DNA of 64,000 nt from Actinomyces graevenitzii C83 (GCF_000239695.1 NZ_JH470338.1:1342613-1406612); one strand, 5' to 3'; shown: positions 17,410 to 26,384, counted from the stretch's first letter. The notes: generated by a model not told the origin, from the sequence alone. Made by a program: numbers and translations.

Positions 17410-18222
17410 ATGGTTGAGTCTTTCAAACTATTCGTTCGGACCTACACGTATTGGGTAGGACTCATCCTCGGCTTTGCGATAGTGCCCGGTTCCCTGCTCT
17501 TCACCGGTGGAGTCGCCCCGGTGAACACCCCATCGTGGCTTACCCCTCTAGCAGGACTGCTACTTTTTATCATTGATAGGCCATCAACATGGGAGACGCC
17601 GCTCTGTCGAGCATTACTGATCCGCGTATTGGGTACAGGGGTTGCGGCCATCGCGTTAGTCGCTTTTGATACAGTTGCTTCCACCCACTATGGATCTCAA
17701 CATTGGAGTGAGACGCTCCTATCTCTCGGTCTCGGCTGGATTGCCTTCACGGTCATGGCAGGACGGATGCTCATGAGGAGCTCAGCCCGATTTGCCACGC
17801 CTACTTTCACGAACAGGGATGCGATCCGTACGTACACGACATGGATTGGAATCTGCTTCGGGATTTTCTATATCCCCGCCACGGGGCTCGCCGCAGCTGG
17901 CACTCTTTTGATGGTATTTCCACTTTACGGAACGTTTCTCACCGGCCTGGTTCTTTTGATTGTTGACCCGCCACAACGATGGCCGCAACGGAGAGTGAGA
18001 GCACTGTGGATACGACTCTTGTCAAGCGGGGCAGCAGCATTACTACTTACTGTCACGAACTCGTTCTATCGCAGTACTGACACACACGAGATTTCCGTTG
18101 GGAACTGGCGGGGAAACCTGCTCTTCTTCGTAGGCGCTTGGGCACTTTATGCCGCAGTGGCTGGGGCCGCGTATCTTATGCGTGGCCCCAGCCACGAAGC
18201 AGATGACAACCTCAGTAAATGA
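17410..18222 (+). CDS. Membrane protein with internal duplication (module A)
   Basis: A 270 aa membrane protein built from two similar halves of about 130 residues. Each half starts with an R-T-Y-T-x-W-x-G motif (RTYTYWVGL at 10, RTYTTWIGI near 140) and has a later D-(P/R)-P-x-x-W (IDRPSTW, VDPPQRW), with about four helices per half. An AGGGG site lies before the ATG. I know no family. It converges on and overlaps by 11 bases the Cys-containing gene at 18212. The same convergent layout recurs at 23.2-24.2 kb, so it is probably a partner, perhaps an immunity or export protein, of that gene. Confidence 0.65.
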   Translation: MVESFKLFVRTYTYWVGLILGFAIVPGSLLFTGGVAPVNTPSWLTPLAGLLLFIIDRPSTWETPLCRALLIRVLGTGVAAIALVAFDTVASTHYGSQHWSETLLSLGLGWIAFTVMAGRMLMRSSARFATPTFTNRDAIRTYTTWIGICFGIFYIPATGLAAAGTLLMVFPLYGTFLTGLVLLIVDPPQRWPQRRVRALWIRLLSSGAAALLLTVTNSFYRSTDTHEISVGNWRGNLLFFVGAWALYAAVAGAAYLMRGPSHEADDNLSK

Positions 18223-18604
18223 ATTCAGCTAGAGCTTGACATGCTGCCTTCTTGGTTTTTCTGCCAGGCTCAACCCCCGAGTAGCCGTATGCTCCATTGG
18301 AACCGTCTGTGAGAAGACCAACGTATATGCCATTCAATAGGCCATCAATTTCTGCAAAGAACTTGTCCTTTGCGGTTCTTTCATCGCTTGCACCAACACT
18401 CTCAGAGATCGCCTTGAATCGCTGCAGTAGCGAAACTGGATTGTTGTAGTAGCTCCTCAGCGTTCGAGACAGAAGGTTGGGGTCATCGGCCCCCGATCCT
18501 TTCAGCATCGCAGCCAGTTTGATCGCATCCCCGTCGCTACACAGGTCGGAGTAGTTGCAGTTGTTCGGCAGATCATTGGGAATGGTCAAACCTTGAAGTC
18601 CGCT
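18212..18604 (-). pseudogene. Truncated Cys-containing protein (module A)
   Basis: The C-terminal ~131 residues of an unrecognised protein family. The conserved block NNCNxxDLCxDGDAI lies at its start, then LLSRTLRSYYNN, LLQRFKAISESVGA and a terminal ACQALAEFIY. A homologue with the same block and the same terminal LAEFIY lies at 23656. The N-terminus is lost: upstream of about 18604 the DNA belongs to another gene fragment. Paired Cys residues suggest a secreted, disulfide-bonded protein. A toxin or effector tail paired with the convergent membrane protein is a reasonable guess, not shown. Confidence 0.55.
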
Positions 18605-18626
18605 AGCACAACTGCGCTCAGCGTTT

Positions 18627-19290
18627 GAAGAACAGTGCTGGAGTGCCACTCAGAACCTTCGCTCTGAAATGCCGTTCGCGTTTAACGGTGTACGAGGCAG
18701 CAAACAAAAGTTCGCCGACTACGTGCTTGCCCAGACCACGGCAGTCGACCATGACCTTCAGGCGCTTATCGCGCAGTACCGGCTCGCTCACGACAGTAGC
18801 GCAAACCAATGCGCCCCGCTTGATGACATCGAGGTTCACACCCCAGATGAATCGATTCTTGCTGAACCGATCGTCAGCAGCGTTAAAAGCGAGTACGCGC
18901 GCTTCGTGTCCAAACTTGGTGCCGCCGACTGGGTGCGCCACGGCCACACCCACTACTCCCAGGCCGCAGGAACCACCTGCCCCTTCTGCCAGCAAACCCT
19001 GCCCATAGATTTCGAGCAAACTATCAAAGCTTGCTTCGACAGCGAATACGACCGCAAAGTCCAGGCCCTTGAGACCTTCAGCCGCGCCTACAAGCAAGCA
19101 ACAGCCCTACTAGAGCGCATGCCGCTTTCGCGCGATCTGGGCCCTATGCCAGAACAAGCCGACCTAAGCACCTACGACGCCCTTGTCACCGCGCTCAAAG
19201 ACCGGATCAGCAGCAATCTCAACCGGATCGATAACAAGCTCAACGCTCCCAGCACCACCGTGGTGCTTCAGCCCCTGGGCGAGCTGACTG
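18627..19290 (+). pseudogene. Fragment of AAA_13-type ATPase (RloC/PrrC-like)
   Basis: About 220 residues resemble the central coiled-coil and zinc-hook part of the AAA_13 ATPases found in anticodon nucleases RloC/PrrC and other defence proteins. The landmarks are FNGVRGSKQKFADYVL, a Trp-containing helix ending in DWVRHG, and the hook CPFCQQTLP with its CxxC. Flanking helices are charged. The Walker motifs and any nuclease domain are missing, and the 3' end runs into the opposite-strand Abi gene. The fragment is a relic of a second defence system. Confidence 0.65.
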
Positions 19291-19315
19291 GGCTTGAGAA
19301 GCCAAACGGATTACG

Positions 19316-20284
19316 TCAACTACCCGGATGGATCGTCTGGTTTGAGGTGATGCCCAAGCTGTGGGCTTTAACCATCGGCAGCGTTAAGAAGCAGTTGGCG
19401 ATGTGGTTGTTGACCTTCACTGGCCATGAGGTCCCCGGCGACAGGATATTCAGGAGATGCGCCATGAACAGCACAGCACCGTAGATGCGTTCGCTCTGGC
19501 CGTCCGGGAGCGATTCGAGGCCTGGGATAGTTCGCACATACTTAGTGGATGCGGGAACAAAGGACTTGTTCCACAGCCGGCCGTGGTGTGCACACGTATT
19601 ACGAACGATGGTGAGTTGCTCAAACCAGGAAGCCAGCGGATGCCTCCTCCTGACGATCTTCCGTTCATTCTTCGACAAAGCACCCAGGTCAATCGTGATG
19701 CCGAAAGTCTCAGCAATCTGCGCTTGCGCCTTGTAGGTGAGCCCTTGATAGAGCTTGGAGACATCGCCGAAGTCGAGGACTTCGCTCAGGACCCAGAATG
19801 GGTACTGGCCACCATATTGCTTCTTGTAATGGTCGATCGCTGTGTTGTGTGCGCCAGCTCGGTCAACACGCCTGCGAGCAGTACGAAGCCAACCATCGAG
19901 GTCAAAACCTGACCGGTAAAACCTGCGCTCTTGATAGCCGAGCGCATTGTCGCGGCACAGGAGGGAGGTCAGACGGCTACGGAGACCGACCTCGATCCTT
20001 TCCATCCCATCATGAATGAGAGTGCGTAGTTTCCTGTCCGCTTCGTACAACGCCACGACGTCAGCGAAGTCAGCTCCAGGAACGAAGCCATCCTCAACAT
20101 GCTCCTCAGTATCCACGCGGCGCAGCGGATACCAGTAAGCGGAGAGCCGGTAGTACAGGACCGCCTCGAGCCATTGACTGGCTAGCTCGTCATCGACGGC
20201 CATGCCACGCGAACGCAGCAACTCGATCTGCTCAGGCACACTGGTCGGTGGTTTCAGCGGCCGTGCCTGCTCGTCACGCTTCAT
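19316..20284 (-). CDS. Abi family (AbiD/AbiF, Abi_2) protein, second copy
   Basis: A 322 aa member of the Abi_2 family, only distantly similar to the one at 6264. It has the N-terminal PPTSVPEQIELLRSRGM and YYRLSAYWYPLR blocks, the central YPFWVLSEVLDFGDVSKLY segment and the HEPN motif RNTCAHHGRLWN. I start at the ATG at 20284 (MKRDEQ), which has GGAG upstream; a longer frame from 20491 gives residues unlike the family. The frame is intact. It is expected to be an RNA-targeting abortive-infection protein. Its 3' end meets the zinc-hook ATPase fragment. Confidence 0.85.
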   Translation of the reverse strand: MKRDEQARPLKPPTSVPEQIELLRSRGMAVDDELASQWLEAVLYYRLSAYWYPLRRVDTEEHVEDGFVPGADFADVVALYEADRKLRTLIHDGMERIEVGLRSRLTSLLCRDNALGYQERRFYRSGFDLDGWLRTARRRVDRAGAHNTAIDHYKKQYGGQYPFWVLSEVLDFGDVSKLYQGLTYKAQAQIAETFGITIDLGALSKNERKIVRRRHPLASWFEQLTIVRNTCAHHGRLWNKSFVPASTKYVRTIPGLESLPDGQSERIYGAVLFMAHLLNILSPGTSWPVKVNNHIANCFLTLPMVKAHSLGITSNQTIHPGS

Positions 20285-20418
20285 CACCAGTGTCTCCGCC
20301 CGTGTGCCGCTGAATAAAGATCCAGCCCACTCCCAAAACCGAGGTTCTGAGGCGGGCTGAACGATTAATACTAATATAGCCCAACTCAGATCTTTAGACA
20401 AACAACACAGGCATACCT

Positions 20419-20481
20419 CGTGTCCACCTGAAAACGTGATTCTCTCGAGAATACTGAGGAGAGTCCTCGTTGGTGGACACG
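20419..20481. promoter_or_regulatory. Nested inverted repeats upstream of Abi gene
   Basis: CGTGTCCACC (20419-20428) is the exact complement of GGTGGACACG (20472-20481). Between them a smaller palindrome ATTCTC-TC-GAGAAT (20439-20452) occurs. This could be an operator, a terminator or a recombination site; the sequence alone cannot decide. Confidence 0.4.
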
Positions 20482-20522
20482 ATTGTCTCACGGCAAGGTT
20501 GCCTGCTGTAGAGCACCAGCTC

Positions 20523-21062
20523 TCAGATCCCTACAGGGATGACGTCGTCGATGCTGGGCTCAGCCGTGTTGCGGCCGGGTTGGGTGTGCTGGATAGACAC
20601 GACCACAGCCGCAACTCCCACCGCGCGCTCTCCCTCGTAGCGCAGTGAGACTTGGGATTTGCCGTCCGAGCTGATACCGCTGATGGTGCCCTCCATGCGC
20701 GCAGCATCGAGGCGCTTGCAGATCTCATGGGCGATCACCAGCGGCAGCGGCAGATACTCGGGTGTCTCGTCGGTCGCATACCCGTACACCGTGCCCTGAT
20801 CACCCGCGCCGGTGAGCACGAACGCTCCCTCACCGCCTGTCCGGGTCAGGGCGCGGCGTACAGCGGCCCGGATGGAGACCTTGACGCTGGAGGTGATCTC
20901 CCCGGCCACGATGATCCGGCCCTTGGTCGCCATCACCTCCACCGCACAACGAGCCGATAGATCCTCAAACAGAAGGTCATCCAGGACCGTGTCAGCAATC
21001 AGGTCACACAACTTGTCCGGGTGACCGATACAGGTGGACTCGCAGGTACGGATACTCGTCAT
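20523..21062 (-). pseudogene. Truncated phage-type S-adenosylmethionine synthetase
   Basis: A 179 aa piece of methionine adenosyltransferase (MetK, ATP plus Met to SAM). The N-terminal ATP-binding motif GHPDKLCD and the central GYATDETPEYLPLPL signature are present. The frame stops soon after the second domain begins (SIDDVIPVGI), whereas family members have ~380-400 residues. It starts at an ATG with GGAG upstream. It differs strongly from chromosomal MetK and lies next to a terminase small subunit gene, an arrangement of some actinobacterial phages that modify DNA. Probably inactive. Confidence 0.75.
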
Positions 21063-21171
21063 CAGGGCTTGCTCCAATCAACTGGGGTCAATACAGAAGA
21101 ACCCGCACACCACAGGCGGTGAGCGGGCAAGAATTCAGGACGTACACGGTGTACGCCGCGGGGCGGGGTGG

Positions 21172-21734
21172 TTAGTCAAGAAGGCGTTCCATCAACTGAT
21201 CCGCGGGCGTCGCCTCGGAGTAGTCGCGGGTCGCGGTAGCCCGGACGATCTCGTAAATCTCGTACCAGTACACGTTCGCCTGCTTACCAAACGACTGCGA
21301 CATGGCGACGAACGGGGACGCGATGGCGGCACCGGTGGTGGGGGTTTGCCGAGTAGGCCGAACTTGGAGATCGCCTGCTCGCAGTGCACATAACGCGCGA
21401 ACGCCTGCGCATATGACTCGATCAAGCGTGGGGCGACGAACTGGGAACAACCACGAGCATCCAACCGCCGCCACGTCTCGCGGTAAACCAAATCAGCACC
21501 GAGCGGTTTCCCATCACGCTGAACCTCGAAGAGATAATCCGATGGTTCTGGCATTGTTTCACCAGCGAGCACCGCACCGGCACCGATGTCGCCGCCCTCA
21601 AAGTCGAACGGCTCATTCAGCGGGTCTTCGAGACGCGTGGCGGGGCGTCCAGCAGCAAGCTTCTCGTTCAACGGATCAGGTTTCGCACCCGCGTGTACGC
21701 GGCGCCCGCCTCGGTTCGTTCCATCTTTCGCCAT
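21172..21734 (-). pseudogene. Phage terminase small subunit (P27-like), frameshifted
   Basis: Two frames combine into ~188 residues typical of P27-family terminase small subunits, which recognise phage DNA for packaging. The N-terminus is basic (GRRVHAGAKPDP) and continues through WRRLDARGCSQFVAPRLIESYA to KFGLLGK in one frame. It then resumes as TTGAAIASPFVAMSQSF and the tail ATPADQLMERLLD in another. The shift falls at a run of five C on the coding strand (GGGGG at 21340-21344 on the plus strand). No large terminase or structural genes follow. Confidence 0.75.
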
Positions 21735-21788
21735 CAGAGCGACCTTTCTCGATTGCTCCCTTCCGTGTGTCCGTGTTGCAATTGAGAC

Positions 21789-22265
21789 GTGGCCCGGGCA
21801 AAAACGAAAACAGAACTCTTAGATGCAACCACCACACAGTGGAGCAAGCTGCAAGCACTCATTGACTCCATGCGCCCCAATATCGAAACCGCCGGCCTGT
21901 TTTTCGGCAACGATTTCGACCGACCAGAAGCCCACTGGATGCGGGATAAGAACCTGCGCGACATACTAGCCCACCTGCACGAGTGGCAGCGCATGCTGCT
22001 TGGCTTCGTCGACGCCAACCGCCACGGTCAGCCTCGGCCGTTTCTTCCGTTTCCTCACACGTGGCGAACCACGCCAGCTTTGAACCAGGAAATCTGGGAG
22101 CACTACCAAGATGTGTCGCTAGATGAAATCCAAGCGTTACTCACGGCGAGCCACACTCAGACCGTCGAACTCATTGAGAGTTTCAGCGACGAAGAGCTTT
22201 CAGTCAATAGTGAAGTTGGCTTATCTCTGACTAGGTATGGTGAGGGAAAGGGCACTGATGCGTGA
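21789..22265 (+). pseudogene. ClbS/DfsB family protein, C-terminus replaced
   Basis: The first ~138 residues fit the DinB-like four-helix family ClbS/DfsB (DUF1706), named after the colibactin self-resistance protein. It opens with a T-K-x-E-L-L-x-A motif, then LRDILAHLHEWQRMLLGF and a Pro/Trp-rich loop (FLPFPHTWRTTPALN). The expected last helix with its conserved His is missing. After FSDEEL the frame runs into unrelated DNA and stops inside the next gene's start. It is probably truncated by recombination. Confidence 0.65.
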
Positions 22266-22710
22266 TATCGTCAAAATCGCTCTGGTCTATGGCGTATGTG
22301 TTCTGGTATTCCAGACTGCTTTTCTCAGCGACCTGGTGTGGGTGCTGTTCCCTGTGGTAGTCATTGGACCGATTCTCGTACCTGTAGTCGCATTATTAAT
22401 CACCCGTAAAATCCAGGTAGCAGACTGGCGGCTAAACTTTTTTGTTCTACCAATTTTACTTTACTGCTTTGGCGTGGTTGCTGACATTATGGCATCTTGG
22501 ATTTCAACTGGAGGAAGCGTGTTTTCAACCGGAGATCACATTTGGTATCCAGTATCTCCAAATTCCCCTTCGGATGTTAAATGGTATGGACTTTACGGAA
22601 TCCCAGCTGTTATTTTCATGGCAGGCTACCTGATTCGTTTAGCGATACGAAAACGGGTAGCCTACCATGTTTCTGAACCTAATGATCCGTCAGAAAATAT
22701 AATTCGCTAG
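22258..22710 (+). CDS. Small four-helix membrane protein (module B)
   Basis: A 150 aa protein with four predicted membrane helices (about residues 5-25, 28-50, 60-80 and 110-128) and a short polar tail. The ATG has an AAAGGG site 6 bases upstream. No family is recognised. Forty bases after its stop, TGAATCAGCTAGCTTTCG matches the conserved tail of the convergent Cys-containing genes at 18.2 and 23.7 kb. A third copy of that pairing probably existed here and lost its partner gene. Confidence 0.6.
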   Translation: MRDIVKIALVYGVCVLVFQTAFLSDLVWVLFPVVVIGPILVPVVALLITRKIQVADWRLNFFVLPILLYCFGVVADIMASWISTGGSVFSTGDHIWYPVSPNSPSDVKWYGLYGIPAVIFMAGYLIRLAIRKRVAYHVSEPNDPSENIIR

Positions 22711-23206
22711 TTTCTCGTAGGCTTTATTTTTTACCTTTGGGGAAACTGAATCAGCTAGCTTTCGTCTTAGAAAACCACCTGGGAATCCTGACATGACTGA
22801 AGTGAATGCTGTCAACGCTCAACCAAGAGAACTGGACTCAATATCAGGGAACTGAGCTTGAGACTATCCGCGAAAACCTCGCCGACAGCCACATCAAGCC
22901 ACTACGAATGAGCAATCAAAAAGCTCCGCGCATTCACCAGAAAGCCGCCAGAACAACCCCATAACCAAGCCGCCCCCCAGTAGCTTCTTACCACGCTGTA
23001 CACCACAGACAGATACTCGGGAGCCTCTGGTATAGGCGCTCCCGTGCGCCTTTTCGTGACTGTCGGGTTCAACGCACCAGACCTCGTGCCCGCATTCACG
23101 CGAGATCCGCCCCGATCAGCGCTATCCTTAGCAATGCAGGGAAACCCTTCTTGTAGAATGAAAACCTATTGGGGCATACAACTCCTGATGCCGTTGCCGT
23201 ATCAAA
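22711..23206. other. Intergenic stretch with a relic of a partner gene
   Basis: Apart from the short match at 22748-22765 to the 3' ends of the Cys-containing genes, I see no reading frame of note. The stretch looks like joined pieces of deleted genes. Confidence 0.45.
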
Positions 23207-23662
23207 ATGTGTAGCGAAAAGTTGAAGGGACTGGTCATCAAAAAAATATCTGTGTTTCTTGTATCCGCTCTGGCATATTTTGTCGGCGCGTGGCTTTTCG
23301 CCGCCATCTTTATCTTTCAACGGTACGAGGATCGGGATCAGAGATTTTTTGTGATCTTCTTATTGATGCCAATCATGTATGTGTGTTTCACGATTCTTCT
23401 TCTGCTTTTCAATAAGCATATCATCGGTATTCAATCTGCCCGCGCGTTGCAACTTTCAGCAGGAGCCTTTATCGGACTCTCAGCTTTTCTCTTTTCACTC
23501 GATGGTGTTGGCTCATTAGTTCGTAGCGATTCTTTTTCTCGACTGCTGAGCCAGTTTTCCCTTCCCGCCATCGGCGCTCTTGTTGTTGGTGGTGTAGCGC
23601 TTGGGTTTAGCGTTTTTACCCAAGCGCCACACCAAGGAAAAGACCAAATCAATTATCAGTAG
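23207..23662 (+). CDS. Small four-helix membrane protein (module C)
   Basis: A 151 aa protein with four hydrophobic segments: two N-terminal helices, a basic loop around KHIIGIQSARALQL, and two more helices. The ribosome site is weak and the start is therefore uncertain. It shares architecture but little sequence with the protein at 22258. Its stop overlaps by 7 bases the ancestral stop of the convergent Cys-containing gene, the same geometry as module A. Diverse small membrane proteins paired with one conserved partner recall polymorphic toxin immunity proteins; this remains inference. Confidence 0.6.
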   Translation: MCSEKLKGLVIKKISVFLVSALAYFVGAWLFAAIFIFQRYEDRDQRFFVIFLLMPIMYVCFTILLLLFNKHIIGIQSARALQLSAGAFIGLSAFLFSLDGVGSLVRSDSFSRLLSQFSLPAIGALVVGGVALGFSVFTQAPHQGKDQINYQ

Positions 23663-24163
23663 ATGAATTCAGCTAGCTTTCGGCAAGCTGTCAAACTAAT
23701 CTCTTCCTTGACGTATCCAGCCAGTCAGGAACCATCCTAAAACGGCGCTATCCAAGTCGGCATATTCACTTATTTTCTGATATGCCTCAGTGGAATTATT
23801 CGCCCCCAAGCTCCAGCCAATCTGCTTGAATCTGTTGGCTAGTTTACTGGAATTGTTGTAGTACTCTCGCAATGTTACTGACAGAAGATGAGCGTTGGAG
23901 TCGTTGCCGTTTTCTAGCGTTTTAGCGATAACGATGGCGTCTCCGTCACAGCAGAGGTCGTCACGGTTACAGTTGTTTCCTACCGATTCCCATTTTCCCT
24001 TGTCGTTTTTCTTGTCAAGTACTAGCCCCTTCAAGCCAGGATGCTGACGGTAATCGTTACCTTGACCGACTAGAGCTGTGGCCACCTGATCCAGGTTCGC
24101 GCCGGGATTCCACTCAAGTGTTTTCTGAATATTCTCCATGGCAGTAGCTAGGTCTCCAGCCCA
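23656..24163 (-). pseudogene. Cys-containing protein (module C), truncated, frameshifted
   Basis: A homologue of the module A protein. It has DLATAMENIQKTLEWNPGAN upstream, then NNCNRDDLCCDGDAI, LLSVTLREYYNN and RFKQIGWSLGA. The open frame stops at 23696, but removal of one base near 23725 restores a tail ending ACRKLAEFIY, which matches the ACQALAEFIY end of the module A gene. The 5' end is cut by an IS3 remnant at about 24163. The function is unknown. Confidence 0.6.
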
Positions 24164-24719
24164 GCCAGGGCTGGCCCGGGGGTATGAATGCTTGGAGCGT
24201 GTCGTGCTCGCTGACCCAGCGCCCCACGGCTGCGGCGATGAATTCAGGCCCGTTATCGGCACGCAGCACCTGGGGTGCACCACATGCCAAGGCAGCCAGG
24301 TCACGCATTTCGATCACGTCGACGGCTCCCATGCGCCGCTCAACGCGCAAAGCCAGGTGCTGGCGCGTGAACTCATCAATGACGTTACAGACCTTAAAGA
24401 CACGCCCTTTCCAGTCCGAGTCGAACTGGAAATCAGTGGCCCACACCTGCCCAGGAACGCTAGCCCTGACCAGGTGCTGTAGGGGCGGCAATACGCTGAC
24501 CGCGACAGCCCAGCAACACGCCCGCGCAAGATGCTGAGAAAACCCCTGGCCGATCAGGTGGTTCACAGCGTCGTGCCGGCGCGGCAGGTCTGGACCGTAC
24601 TCATGCCCTCACCTCACAACGCCTCGGCCTTCTCCAGCTTCACGACAATCTGCTCATCAGAACAACCCTCTCAAAACAAACGGTCCGAAAAACCCAGACC
24701 CCTCCACCTGACATTTGTC
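24160..24719 (-). mobile_element. IS3-family insertion sequence remnant
   Basis: The minus strand carries part of an OrfB transposase. VWATDFQFDSDWKGR contains the first catalytic Asp, followed by the DEFTRQHLAL block and RADNGPEFI with the second Asp. The element breaks at IPPGQPW, before the catalytic Glu. Upstream is a decayed OrfA region, and TGACATTTGTCA near 24712-24719 is a likely outer end. The remnant separates the truncated module C gene from the GC-rich exporter cassette. Confidence 0.75.
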
Positions 24720-24780
24720 ATGGGAGCACCTGCATCAAAGGACACTTCCAGCTCCAGTCACGCGCGAGCAGGCTGGAGCC

Positions 24781-25503
24781 ATGGACACGAACACGACGCC
24801 CGCCCTTCGGGCGACGAACATTCACCAGTCTTTCGGCTCCGTCGACGCCCTGCGCGGCGTGAGTCTGACTCTCAACCCCGGCGAGATCGTGGCGCTCCTC
24901 GGCGTCAACGGTGCGGGCAAGAGCACGTTCCTGGACCTCGTCCTGGGCTTGGCCGCCCCCACGCAGGGCGAGATCAGTGTCTACGACATGAGCCCGCGCG
25001 AGGCCGTGCGCCGCTCCCTCGTGGGGGCAATGCTCCAGAGCGGCGCGATGCCCCGCGACGACAAGGTCCGCAACACGATCGACCTGGTGGCCTCGATGCA
25101 CGCCAACCCGATCCCCACTGACGAGCTCCTGGAGCGTACGAACCTCACGAAGCTGGCCAAGCGTCCCCTCGCCAAGCTCTCCGGTGGCGAGCGTCAGCGC
25201 GTGCGCCTGGCCCTGGCGCTGGCCGGCAACCCGGACTTCCTGATCCTCGACGAGCCAACGGCCGGCATGGACGCGCTGGCCCGCCGCGCTTTCTGGGAGA
25301 CGATGCGCGCCGAGGCCGCGGAGGGCCGCACGCTCCTCTTCGCCACGCACTACCTGACCGAGGCCCGCAAGGACGCCGACCGCATCGTCATCATTGACGA
25401 GGGACGCATCCTCCTGGACGCGCCGACCGAGCAGGTCGTCGCCGAGAACGAGGACCTCGAGGACGTCTTCGAGCGCATCACCTCCCACGCGGACGCCGAG
25501 TGA
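24781..25503 (+). CDS. ABC transporter ATP-binding protein (GC-rich cassette)
   Basis: A 240 aa nucleotide-binding subunit of an ABC-2 exporter. Walker A GVNGAGKST, signature LSGGERQRVRLAL, Walker B FLILDEPTAGMD and the switch His in FATHYLTEA are visible. The ATG has GGAG 4 bases upstream. Third-position GC is far above that of the surrounding genes, which marks this gene and the next three as a block from a higher-GC actinobacterium. The order ATPase-permease-sensor kinase-regulator is that of inducible antibiotic or envelope-stress exporters. Confidence 0.9.
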   Translation: MDTNTTPALRATNIHQSFGSVDALRGVSLTLNPGEIVALLGVNGAGKSTFLDLVLGLAAPTQGEISVYDMSPREAVRRSLVGAMLQSGAMPRDDKVRNTIDLVASMHANPIPTDELLERTNLTKLAKRPLAKLSGGERQRVRLALALAGNPDFLILDEPTAGMDALARRAFWETMRAEAAEGRTLLFATHYLTEARKDADRIVIIDEGRILLDAPTEQVVAENEDLEDVFERITSHADAE

Positions 25504-25595
25504 GCACAACGAACACCCACCCCGACAAGCTGGCCCCGGCCTTGTCCCAAGGCCCCCGCCCCACAAACGCAGACACGACACACGAAGAAGGAATC

Positions 25596-26384
25596 ATGAC
25601 CACTCACGCACCCGCGCGACCCGCCGCGCGACCGATCCCCTCCGCCTTCACGGGAGCAGGCAAGCTGTGGCTCTCGACGTTCCGCTCACATATCCTCAAC
25701 CCGTGGAACATGGCGTTTGCCCTGGCGGTCCCCATGTTCATGTACGCGATGTTCGGCATGACCGATATCGCGCGCACGACCCAGACCGGGTGCGGGAACG
25801 TGGCCGGCGCAATGATCGTCATGATGACGACGTACGGCGTCATCTTGGTCGGAGGCTCGCTCGGCGCGACGCTGTCCGTCGAGCGCACGACCGGCATCTC
25901 GCGCATGTACGGGCTGACCCCCATCCAGCCGTGGGTGATCCTGGTTGTGCGGCTGACCGCCCTCGTGGCGCTGAGCGCGTTCATCACCCTCATCACCTTT
26001 AGCTTCGGCCTGGCGACCGGTGCACAGATGACGCCGGGAGCATGGGTGGCCAGCGCAGCGGTCGTCATCGCCCTCTCGGCTCTGGGCGCGCTCATCGGCC
26101 TGGCCTGCGGGTACACGATCAAGGGCGAGAACGCCTACAGTGCGTCCGCGCTCGTCATGGTGATGGGCGGCTTCGCGTCCGGCATGTTCATCCCGCTGGA
26201 AGCGATGCCTCCCTTCATCTCCCACATCGCCCCCTACACGCCCCTGTACGGAGCCGTGAAAGCCGTCTACGCGGTCGCTGGCACCAACCCGATGCCGACC
26301 GCCGCGTGGATCAACATCGGCGCTTGGGCGCTCATCATGGCGGGCATCGCCTGGTGGGGCGCGTCGCACGACACGGGTCGATAG
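25596..26384 (+). CDS. ABC-2 type permease (GC-rich cassette)
   Basis: A 262 aa permease with six membrane segments; the loop SVERTTGISRMYGLTPIQPW is the family's conserved cytoplasmic motif. I start at the ATG at 25596, which has GAAGGA upstream; a GTG overlapping the ATPase stop at 25500 would add a 32-residue Pro/Thr tail. It forms the membrane part of the exporter with the preceding gene. Nine bases separate it from the sensor kinase, so all are likely one transcript. Confidence 0.85.
   Translation: MTTHAPARPAARPIPSAFTGAGKLWLSTFRSHILNPWNMAFALAVPMFMYAMFGMTDIARTTQTGCGNVAGAMIVMMTTYGVILVGGSLGATLSVERTTGISRMYGLTPIQPWVILVVRLTALVALSAFITLITFSFGLATGAQMTPGAWVASAAVVIALSALGALIGLACGYTIKGENAYSASALVMVMGGFASGMFIPLEAMPPFISHIAPYTPLYGAVKAVYAVAGTNPMPTAAWINIGAWALIMAGIAWWGASHDTGR

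Noticed and set aside
22902..23099. A reverse frame of 65 codons between modules B and C
   Set aside because: It has no similarity to the Cys-containing partner and lies in joined debris.
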